Of a DNA stretch of 64,000 nucleotides, positions 44,826 through 52,488 are shown one piece after another. A program made the translations under genes and the position numbers. Numbering within the stretch: the first letter of the stretch is position 1; every line of letters starts with the position of its first letter. The notes below the pieces were generated by a model, which had not been told where the DNA came from, did not search any database, and saw nothing but the letters and a program-made list of their open reading frames with translations. Source of the DNA: Acidobacteriota bacterium (lineage in GTDB: Bacteria > Acidobacteriota > Blastocatellia > UBA7656); the NCBI GenBank assembly GCA_016201275.1, contig JACQDB010000032.1, forward strand, positions 26,322-90,321. The letters are read 5' to 3'.

Positions 44826-47063
44826 TTACTTCACCGGTTTTAGAAACAGACTTGTACTCAGCCCCGGGTTTATTTTCACTTCTGTTAGTCTCTCCTCCGC
44901 GTTAAGCGTTCCATTGACGTAAGATTTTCCTTGGCGAGGTATCTTGAATCCTTGGACTTCAAAATAGGCAGTAACAATCCCCTCGATATAGAGCATTCCT
45001 GTACTGGCACGCAATTGATAGGCGTATTTTACTGGCAGATAAGTTTCTGCATCAAAATAGATTTCATAGGTGTCGTTATCTTTATCGGTTACTTTTATTC
45101 CTTCAGACAGCTTGCCATTTACTTGCTGTCTGCCCAGAAGTTGTAGATTGGTATCTGGCTCTAGTAAATGAAGGTATAGCCCCGACCCACCTAGTTTGGT
45201 AATGATTCTCATTTGCTTTGTTGCATCTGCGAGCTTGGGAGCTTTGCCATTGAGAGTGAACACTGATCCTTCACGCCCGTCAAAGAGATAAATATTGGTG
45301 GTTTTGTTTGACGCCATTTCCTGGCGATATTTATCGGGCGCGGCCCAGTAGGTTTTTACGGCTATGGTTTGATTGCCTTGCGCGACGATACTAGCCGTGC
45401 TGGCACTGTACATATCTTTTATGCTTTGCAGAAGCGCGAGTCCACCTGCCGCATCAATCGCTTTTGCGATCAACTCTTTGGTTGCACTTGAACTAGCGCC
45501 CGAAGCGGTTGCTGACCCGCCAGCAGGAGTCCGGGAAGAAGAACGTGCCACGATGGAGGCATATTGAACAACTCTTGAAAGCGCGGTCAACGCCTGTGTC
45601 GCCTCAGTCCGAGACTCCATTGCTGTCCCTCTTCCCCCTTGGACAAAGTAAGAGGCTGGATCAGCAAAATTCAGGGTGTAGGTTTTTTTTGGATTTGTCG
45701 AGTCTTGCAAAGTTAGTTTTAGATAGGTTCCATTGGCTCGCATGGAGAGGAAGCGTTCGCCCTCTTCAACTTGAGCCACCGTCACAATCTCGATGGGCAG
45801 CGTGAATGGTCTGAAGCTACAAAAAACTCCCTCGGTAACTTGTGGATCAAAAGAAATGCTCCTTGCCGTGAGCGTCAGCTTAACCGTATGCAAGGAGGCG
45901 AAGGCATGATGATGTTGCAGGCGAAACTCCAGCGACGCTCCGGCATCGAGCGCCCGGTTAGCAGCGCTTACGAAACGGTCGAATTCATTATTCAAATAGT
46001 AGTTTTGAGTTAGTTGGGTCAAGGCGGCAACATTTTTTGCTTGTTGAGCCAATCTCTCTTCGTCGGTTAGCTCCAACGTCAGGGACACATCGGAATGCCG
46101 TCCGGCCTCAATAGCCACTTTTTGCGTCACCGTCCGATAGCCGGGTTTCGCTGCGTGAATAGAGTAGGTTCCTGCATCAAGCTCTAAATTACTAACCTCG
46201 TCGTCATAGTTCCCGTGATTAGGGATTTCAATTTGTGCGCCGCTTACGTTGAGCGTAACCGTGAGCGTGCCGGACAGAGGACTTAGCTCTAAGTGGGCGG
46301 TCTGAGTCTGATTGGCCTCCAAAAAAACGGGCATTTGTGCATCGCGATACCGCTCTTTCCGCCCACTGATGATGTGATCTCCCGGCTTCAGTGACGGCAG
46401 ATTGAGCAAGCCATCCTCATCGGTTACGCCGATGGACTGGCCGTCAACAAAAATTGAGGAGTTCGGCGGTGTCGAGCGAATCGTAAGTGCAGCGGTTGCT
46501 GGCGCTGGCGGGGCCGATAGCTCAGGTGCTGTCGGGTTAGCGGCATTCACACTCAGCAATTCTACTTCAAATATGAGCGTGGCATTAGGCGGGATATTTG
46601 GCGGCCTACCCGCAGCCCCGTAGCTCAGATGTGGTGGAATGATCAGCCTTCGTTTGCCGCCAACTTTCATCGTCATCACGCCCTCGTCCCAGCCTTTGAT
46701 CACTGCTCCTGTGCCGATGCGAAACGAAAACGGCTGGCCTCGATCCATCGAACTGTCGAACTTTGTGCCATTCTCAAGCCTGCCAATGTAGTGCGCTGTC
46801 ACGTTCTGACCGATTCGCGGGCTTTCTCCTGTGCCAACAAGCTCATCGCGGTACTTGAGTCCTGATGGCGTCGTGACTTCGCCGTTTGTAGTCCCCGTCA
46901 AACTTCGCTTCGGTAGCGCAACTCGTGGTTTTGCTGCCGCCGCAGTCCTCGGCTTTGCTGTCGGTTTCGGTTTTTTAGTCGCTTCACCGCCGCCACCCTG
47001 AAAGCTGTTGGCTATAAAACACAAGAATAAACTGATGGCTACTAGAATTAAGATTCTCTTCAT
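44826..47063 (-). CDS. Secreted FKBP prolyl isomerase with PEGA, KHHH-like and LolA-like domains
   Basis: A 745-residue secreted protein with signal peptide [20 protein letters not shown]. Then, in order: an FKBP-type prolyl isomerase (about 65-178; [47 protein letters not shown]), a PEGA domain (about 192-262), a second PEGA-like domain (262-330), a helical stretch and a domain beginning [14 protein letters not shown] (about 376-495) resembling the KHHH domain of kinase 3, and a C-terminal LolA/lipoprotein-sorting-like half barrel (525-745). GGAGG lies 7 nt before the ATG. The signal-peptide DNA is identical to that of the WG protein next door. Likely a periplasmic folding or signalling factor. 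Confidence 0.88.
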   Translation of the reverse strand: MKRILILVAISLFLCFIANSFQGGGGEATKKPKPTAKPRTAAAAKPRVALPKRSLTGTTNGEVTTPSGLKYRDELVGTGESPRIGQNVTAHYIGRLENGTKFDSSMDRGQPFSFRIGTGAVIKGWDEGVMTMKVGGKRRLIIPPHLSYGAAGRPPNIPPNATLIFEVELLSVNAANPTAPELSAPPAPATAALTIRSTPPNSSIFVDGQSIGVTDEDGLLNLPSLKPGDHIISGRKERYRDAQMPVFLEANQTQTAHLELSPLSGTLTVTLNVSGAQIEIPNHGNYDDEVSNLELDAGTYSIHAAKPGYRTVTQKVAIEAGRHSDVSLTLELTDEERLAQQAKNVAALTQLTQNYYLNNEFDRFVSAANRALDAGASLEFRLQHHHAFASLHTVKLTLTARSISFDPQVTEGVFCSFRPFTLPIEIVTVAQVEEGERFLSMRANGTYLKLTLQDSTNPKKTYTLNFADPASYFVQGGRGTAMESRTEATQALTALSRVVQYASIVARSSSRTPAGGSATASGASSSATKELIAKAIDAAGGLALLQSIKDMYSASTASIVAQGNQTIAVKTYWAAPDKYRQEMASNKTTNIYLFDGREGSVFTLNGKAPKLADATKQMRIITKLGGSGLYLHLLEPDTNLQLLGRQQVNGKLSEGIKVTDKDNDTYEIYFDAETYLPVKYAYQLRASTGMLYIEGIVTAYFEVQGFKIPRQGKSYVNGTLNAEERLTEVKINPGLSTSLFLKPVK

Positions 47064-47080
47064 CGCTTGCCTCCGTCTAT
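46975..47080. repeat. 106-bp duplicated signal-peptide module, copy 1
   Basis: Identical base for base to 48428-48533. It covers the ribosome site, the start codon and the first 30 or so codons of the FKBP gene. Similarity continues upstream (AAAGAATTGGCAGT) after a 42-nt indel. Confidence 0.92.
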
Positions 47081-47286
47081 ACTGCCAATTCTTTCACCGA
47101 CTAATCGCCCTTATTGTCCAGTATTGATTGGATATGGGGACAGTGATCAGGCATACAACAAAAATTCAATTCACACTTGCGACCTTATTGAATTGCATTT
47201 TGTGCCCCTGCCCCCTTCTCCCTTCTTTCTTTAGATTAGCCTAGCGACACAAGACTATGCGGCGGTTTCCATTTGGCGTTTTGTGG

Positions 47287-48516
47287 CTATCGGTAGATGT
47301 AACCCCATTTGCCCGTCTTGTTGTCACCAATCCGAACCAGGGCAAGTCCTTCGGAAAATCCCCAGGTGAAATCAAACTGAGGAGTAACGACCATTTTGCC
47401 GGTCTTGTTTATGTAGCCCCATCGTCCCATTTTGTCGTCGCCAGTCCTCACCGCTGCCAGTCCTTCGGAAAACCCCAATGTCCAATCGAACTGCGGTGTG
47501 ACAACCAATTCTCCAGTCTTGTCGATGTAGCCATACTTGCCCGTCTTCTCGTCGCCGATCCTCACCGGCGCAAGACCTTCGGAAAACGAACCGGCCCCAT
47601 CAAACGGCACGGTCATTACCATCTTGCCGGTCTTGTCTATGTAGCCCCGTCTGCCCGTGTTGGAGTCGCTAATGCTCACTGCGGCAAGACCTTCGGAAAA
47701 CGAGCCTGCCGAATCAAACTGCGGGTTGACAACCACCTTTCCAGTCTTATTGATGTAACCCCATCTGCGCGTTTTATCGTCGCCAATTCTCACCGCTGCA
47801 AGTCCTTCTGAAAACTCCTGCGCCCCAATCCTAAAACTGCCTTCGGAAACCTCTTCGTTACTAAATTGCGGGTTGACAACCATCTTGCCGGTCTTGTCTA
47901 TGTAGCCATTCTTGCCCGTTTTGTAATCGCCAATCCTCACCACTGCAAGTCCTTCGGAAAACGAATCTGCCGAATCAAACTGCGGAGTGATGATCACCTT
48001 GCCGGTCTTATTTATGTAACCCCATCGTCCCGTGTTGGAGTGGCCACCAAGTACCACTGCGGCGAGTCCTTCGTGAAACCTACAGACCTCACCAATAGCA
48101 TTAAACTGCGGGGGAAGGACTATTGTGCCGGTCTTGTCGATGTAGCCAAACTTGCTCGCATTACCTATCTCAGCGAGTCCTTCGGAGAACTCATAGGCAG
48201 AATCAAACTGCGGGATAATGGCCATCTTGCCTCTCTTGTCGATGTAGCCATACTTGCCACCAACCTTCACCGCTGCCAGTCCGTCGGAAAATTCACTAGC
48301 CGAATCAAACTGCGGGTTGATTGCAAATGTTCCAGTCTTCTCCGTAGTGCCGCTGTTGTCCGGATTGTAGGATTTGGTTCCCGCATTCTTCTTCTTCTGG
48401 ACCTCTTTCTTCTTACTCGCCCCCTTCTTAGTCGCTTCACCGCCGCCACCCTGAAAGCTGTTGGCTATAAAACACAAGAATAAACTGATGGCTACTAGAA
48501 TTAAGATTCTCTTCAT
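47287..48516 (-). CDS. Secreted WG-repeat protein
   Basis: A 409-residue protein from the ATG at 48516 (GGAGG 7 nt upstream); a longer frame to 48558 is rejected. A signal peptide ([20 protein letters not shown]) and a Lys-rich linker are followed by about eight WG/KWG repeats of 30-45 residues, such as GRWGYINKTGKVVVNPQFDS and AGSFSEGLAAV. The WG motif is WGYI or YGYI with an acidic FSEGLA return. WG repeats form beta-propeller-like surfaces that bind proteins or sugars; these are extracytoplasmic. Repeats are near identical at DNA level, pointing to recent internal expansion. Its N-terminus is shared with the FKBP protein downstream. Confidence 0.9.
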   Translation of the reverse strand: MKRILILVAISLFLCFIANSFQGGGGEATKKGASKKKEVQKKKNAGTKSYNPDNSGTTEKTGTFAINPQFDSASEFSDGLAAVKVGGKYGYIDKRGKMAIIPQFDSAYEFSEGLAEIGNASKFGYIDKTGTIVLPPQFNAIGEVCRFHEGLAAVVLGGHSNTGRWGYINKTGKVIITPQFDSADSFSEGLAVVRIGDYKTGKNGYIDKTGKMVVNPQFSNEEVSEGSFRIGAQEFSEGLAAVRIGDDKTRRWGYINKTGKVVVNPQFDSAGSFSEGLAAVSISDSNTGRRGYIDKTGKMVMTVPFDGAGSFSEGLAPVRIGDEKTGKYGYIDKTGELVVTPQFDWTLGFSEGLAAVRTGDDKMGRWGYINKTGKMVVTPQFDFTWGFSEGLALVRIGDNKTGKWGYIYR

Positions 48517-48533
48517 CGCTTGCCTCCGTCTAT
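48428..48533. repeat. 106-bp duplicated signal-peptide module, copy 2
   Basis: Same sequence as 46975-47080, here at the start of the WG-repeat gene. Relative to copy 1, 42 nt are present before the shared ACTGCCAATTCTTTCA sequence (48575-48590). Confidence 0.92.
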
Positions 48534-48606
48534 CTTGCGACCTTTCTGAGTTGCCCATTGCACTCCTGAGCCTACACTGCCAATTCTTTCAGCGACGCTC
48601 TTGCGT

Positions 48607-51513
48607 TCAGCTTACAAACGGAGCCAACGGCCCATCGGGGTTGATAATGCTCCGTAGCTGTGCGTAGGGAAGCGCCACCACATAGTATCCTTCTGCATAA
48701 GAACCGACCTGATAGGGATCGAAGATGAACACCAATCCCGTTGCTGTCGGGTAGAAGGTGGCATCCTCCTTCAAGGCATTAAAGGCAGCAACTTCGCCAT
48801 CTGCATAAATATCTTCCATCCCGTTTTTCCGTTTCTGTTTTGCAATGTCCTTTGCACATAGTTTGGCAAGAAGACTCAAGTGGTTCACGCCGGGCAGAAA
48901 GAAGTCTGAAAGCTTTAGCTCTTTGTTGCGACTCAAGTCATAGTGATAGGAAAATTCATGACTCTGCCCATGAGCCGCTCCCGGCCACTCGTCATAGGCT
49001 CCGAATACTACACTCAGCAGCGCGCCTGACCGGTGTTCTACTGAAAAGCTGCCACCGTGTTCTCCCTCACCGTTGCTGAATCCTCCAATATCTTTGGTCA
49101 CGAGTGCCTGCACGCGTTCGTTGAAAGTTTTTTGCACATCCTCATCGGCCAAGCCTTCGAGTTGTGGATAGCTTACGTCAACCTTAATTTTTCCAGTCTT
49201 TCTTCTGCTAACCTTTGAAATGATCCTGTAGTTACCGCCGCTCGCTTTGTCACCTTCGTCCTTTAATGAAAATGGTGTTTGACTCTTGCCATTGGGCTTA
49301 GACCACATACCCTCCATGCCAGCATCCGACACAAAATGCCCAGTGAAGATACCGGTTTTCAAACCCTTGTCATCGAACTCCTCAACAATGAAGTTTTGTT
49401 GATTATCAACGGTGCCTTTAATGAGAACGTCAATCCTTGCCAGAGCATTATTCTTGTCTGCCCAGCGCTCGGGCACCCTCGTGTAGTTTCCGTGAAGCAT
49501 GGCATCGCGGACAGGCTGAAAAAAATAACTGCCAGATAGATTTTCTCCGTTTCTCTGTAGCCTCATCTCAATCTTGAACTTGTCGCCCATGATGCCTGCA
49601 AAGTTTTTGCTGAAATTCAGGAGGTCATCGGATGTGGCTACCGAAGCTTCCACGGGTTGAGATGTTGCAGGGGGATCCTTCGCGCAGCGAAACCCCGTGT
49701 TGTCGTATTCATTACCGCCACGCGCCGGCCAGCCCACTCGGATCGTTACGGTTGCCTGATCCGTCCGACTGAGAAAGCAGCCGCCGCGAATCACTTTTAG
49801 CGTACTCGTCGCCTGCCCAGGTAGTGTGCCGCCGGGGTAGGCGACAAAATCGCTGGCAGTCCATTCCCAAGCATTGCCTACCATATCGACAGCGCCAAAC
49901 GGCGACACGCCAGCCGAGTACGTACCGACAGCGATGACGTGGCCAAGCGAGGTTGGTCCAGCATTGGCTAAACCCTTCTTCCATTCACTGCCCCAAGGGT
50001 ACAGACGCCCATCCGCGCCACGCGCCGCCAATTCCCATTCCTCTTCGGTCGGCAATCTTTTGCCAGCCCATTCGGCATAAGCATTGGCATCATCCCAATT
50101 AATACCGGTAATAGGCCGCCGCTCCCATCCACTCGGATAATGACCACTCGCCCAAGTTGCTGGCGGTCGTCGTTTCGTCGCCCGGATGAATTTTTCGTAC
50201 TCCTCGCAGGTGACTTCGTAGAGGTCTATGAAGAAGGGTTTCACCATGACTTTATGTTGTGGTTTTTCAGATTCATCACCAGCATCGTTGCCCATCGTGA
50301 ACTCGCTGCCACGTACATAAGCCATGCCTAGGGGAGGTGGTGGCGCGGCACCAGCGATCATCGCCGGTGCCGCAGTTTTTTTCCGCTGTGACCACACAAG
50401 AAGAGCTAACACAATCGCAGCCATCACGATGACTACGGCTACGCCCAACTTCAGCGGCAAGCGGTTTTTTGCCGGTATCGCAGTCTGTACGCCACTGATT
50501 ACAGGCGGTGGTGTCATCTGGATTGTCGCCGCCAACTCTGCACCAGCTATCAGGTTTGAGGCCGGTGTGGTCGAGCTTGGAGTCGAATAGAACGGGCGTG
50601 CTGGCATTGACCCGCTGGGTGACGTGAAGGGACTTCCCTGAACTGCAGCCATCAACTCTTGCGCTAGGTGAACGGCGGTCTGTGGACGCGCTTCACGGCG
50701 CTTTTCCAGCGCGTGCATCACGACGGCTTCAACTGCTGGCGGAATGCTGGCATTGAGCGCTCGCAGCGATGGAGGCGCTTGATTGACGTGTTGCACGATA
50801 ACGGCGGTCGGGGTTGGCGAATTGAACGGCACCACTCCGGCCAGCATTTCAAATAGCACGATGCCAAGACTGTAAATGTCTGAGCGGTGGTCGAGTTCTT
50901 CGCCCATACAATGCTCTGGCGACATATAATGCGGCGTCCCCATTACACTGCCGGTTTGCGTCAAGTTGCTGACCGTCAGGTCGCGCATTTTGGCGATGCC
51001 GAAATCAAGTACCTTAGCGTGCAGGGCAGTATCCGTAACGGCCACGATAATGTTGTCGGGCTTCAAATCACGATGCACGATGTTTTGCCGATGCGCTGCA
51101 TCAAGTGCAGCGCAAACTTGGTTCATGATCTCCGCCGTGGCAGATGTCGTGATGGGGCCTTGTTGTGTAATGATGTCGCGCAGACTTTGCCCCTCCGCCA
51201 GTTCCATTACCAAGTAAACCAGTCCTTCATTCGAGACGCCGAAATCGTAAATCGCCACCGCATTCTGATGTTTGAGGCGGGCCGCGGCTTGGGCTTCGCG
51301 GCGAAAGCGCTCAAGGGCTTGAGGATCGGACACCTGCTGGTCATGAAGAATCTTGACTGCCACCGTATCGCCGATCATCAGGCGTGTGGCAAGATATACG
51401 GTTCCCATACCTCCGGTGCCAAGTTTTGACGCAAGGCGATACTTCCCCTCAATCGTGTTGCCGAGTAAGGAGTCGGCGTTGTGGTTACCTGCTCTGATAG
51501 CGTCAGTCTTCAT
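48607..51513 (-). CDS. Ser/Thr kinase with SUMF1-fold and DUF3298-like domains (kinase 5)
   Basis: A 968-residue protein without the zinc ribbon of kinases 2-4. Kinase domain about residues 24-290 (LGTGGMGTVY, VAVKIL, HRDLKPDNII, LDFGIAKM, SPEHCMGEELDHRSDIYS, where His replaces the usual Gln of SPEQ). TM at about 352-373. SUMF1 domain about 395-620 (GMAYVRGSEFTMGNDAGDES, YPWGSEWKKG, MVGNAWEWTA, TGFRCAKD) with VIRGGCFLSRTDQATVTIR in the catalytic loop, so the FGE cysteine pair is absent. A beta-rich stretch (640-760) and a DUF3298/RsiV-like C-terminus (about 770-960; LKLSDFFLPG, ADGEVAAFNALKEDATFYP) complete it. It is followed by the WG gene 90 nt downstream. Confidence 0.92.
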   Translation of the reverse strand: MKTDAIRAGNHNADSLLGNTIEGKYRLASKLGTGGMGTVYLATRLMIGDTVAVKILHDQQVSDPQALERFRREAQAAARLKHQNAVAIYDFGVSNEGLVYLVMELAEGQSLRDIITQQGPITTSATAEIMNQVCAALDAAHRQNIVHRDLKPDNIIVAVTDTALHAKVLDFGIAKMRDLTVSNLTQTGSVMGTPHYMSPEHCMGEELDHRSDIYSLGIVLFEMLAGVVPFNSPTPTAVIVQHVNQAPPSLRALNASIPPAVEAVVMHALEKRREARPQTAVHLAQELMAAVQGSPFTSPSGSMPARPFYSTPSSTTPASNLIAGAELAATIQMTPPPVISGVQTAIPAKNRLPLKLGVAVVIVMAAIVLALLVWSQRKKTAAPAMIAGAAPPPPLGMAYVRGSEFTMGNDAGDESEKPQHKVMVKPFFIDLYEVTCEEYEKFIRATKRRPPATWASGHYPSGWERRPITGINWDDANAYAEWAGKRLPTEEEWELAARGADGRLYPWGSEWKKGLANAGPTSLGHVIAVGTYSAGVSPFGAVDMVGNAWEWTASDFVAYPGGTLPGQATSTLKVIRGGCFLSRTDQATVTIRVGWPARGGNEYDNTGFRCAKDPPATSQPVEASVATSDDLLNFSKNFAGIMGDKFKIEMRLQRNGENLSGSYFFQPVRDAMLHGNYTRVPERWADKNNALARIDVLIKGTVDNQQNFIVEEFDDKGLKTGIFTGHFVSDAGMEGMWSKPNGKSQTPFSLKDEGDKASGGNYRIISKVSRRKTGKIKVDVSYPQLEGLADEDVQKTFNERVQALVTKDIGGFSNGEGEHGGSFSVEHRSGALLSVVFGAYDEWPGAAHGQSHEFSYHYDLSRNKELKLSDFFLPGVNHLSLLAKLCAKDIAKQKRKNGMEDIYADGEVAAFNALKEDATFYPTATGLVFIFDPYQVGSYAEGYYVVALPYAQLRSIINPDGPLAPFVS

Positions 51514-51576
51514 GATTGGCTGGTCCTGATGCAGCGCCCTTGCTTATCCGTAGCAATTCGTTCAGGCGCTACTGCG

Positions 51577-52440
51577 TCACTTGTTTCGCTTGCGTTTATT
51601 GAGCAGGTGCAGCGCCCCGCCCAAGGCTACGGCTACGGAAACGATGACTGAAAGAATGCCGCCGAATTGATAGCTGACGGAATTTTCAATCGCACCGCCG
51701 AGGAGTTGTCCCATACCAAACGGCGCAGAATTTTTCACTTTGGAAACTTCGTTGGAAAACCGCGTGTATTCGTAAAGAAAAATCAACAGCGGCAACAGGC
51801 CAGCACCGATCACGCCGATATTCAACAGCTTGGCCGTTGTCTCGCTTAGGGTTTTGGCGAAGAGTTGCACGAGGATGAAGGCGGCAGCGGCCAGCAATAC
51901 CAATAGCACCACCCAGATTTCCGGCAGTTCCATATCTGTAGCCAGTTGCAGACCGCTGGCGCTTTTTCGCCAACCCACGCAACTGACTTCAACCCAAGGC
52001 AGAAAGAAACAGATCACCCCGATGATAGCCGCCGACAAGCTGATTTTTTGCCCTGCCGAACTCTGCTCTTTCAATTCGGTGAGCGGTTGGCTGCCGCTTG
52101 TAGGCTGGTGATTGACAGGCGACGGGGGGTGCAAGGAAGAATAATAATCCTCCGTTGGATAGATGGCAGATGGCGGACTAAAAGGTTGCGAAGGAGTTTG
52201 AAACATCATCTGCGATGGCGGCAGCGGCAACGGTTTCGCGCCCGGTGCAAAGGCGGGCGGCAACGCTTGCGAAGCGCTGGAAGGGCGTCCGCAACTGACG
52301 CAAAATTTCATGTTCGGGTTTAATTCGACGCCGCACGCACAACGACTCGTCAAGCTCGACGTACCGATGACCGCCTGTCCACAAGAACCACAGAATTTCA
52401 CTTGCCCGTCCAATGCTGCGCCACAATGATTACAAACCAT
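51577..52440 (-). CDS. Double zinc-ribbon membrane protein
   Basis: A 287-residue protein. Two zinc ribbons lie at the N-terminus (CNHCG/CGSCG, residues 3-20; CACG/CVSCG, about 34-51), then a Pro/Ser linker and four hydrophobic segments (about residues 130-150, 175-197, 205-225 and 255-275). AGGAGG lies just before the ATG. The zinc ribbons resemble those on kinases 2-4 and the TM2 protein, so the proteins may share an assembly surface. It lies between the FHA-ABC gene and kinase 5 on the same strand (63 nt before kinase 5 starts). Function unknown. Confidence 0.75.
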   Translation of the reverse strand: MVCNHCGAALDGQVKFCGSCGQAVIGTSSLTSRCACGVELNPNMKFCVSCGRPSSASQALPPAFAPGAKPLPLPPSQMMFQTPSQPFSPPSAIYPTEDYYSSLHPPSPVNHQPTSGSQPLTELKEQSSAGQKISLSAAIIGVICFFLPWVEVSCVGWRKSASGLQLATDMELPEIWVVLLVLLAAAAFILVQLFAKTLSETTAKLLNIGVIGAGLLPLLIFLYEYTRFSNEVSKVKNSAPFGMGQLLGGAIENSVSYQFGGILSVIVSVAVALGGALHLLNKRKRNK

Positions 52441-52488
52441 ATTGCCTCCTCGCCCACAGGGCTTGGGTTTTTTACTTTTGCCTTTTGC

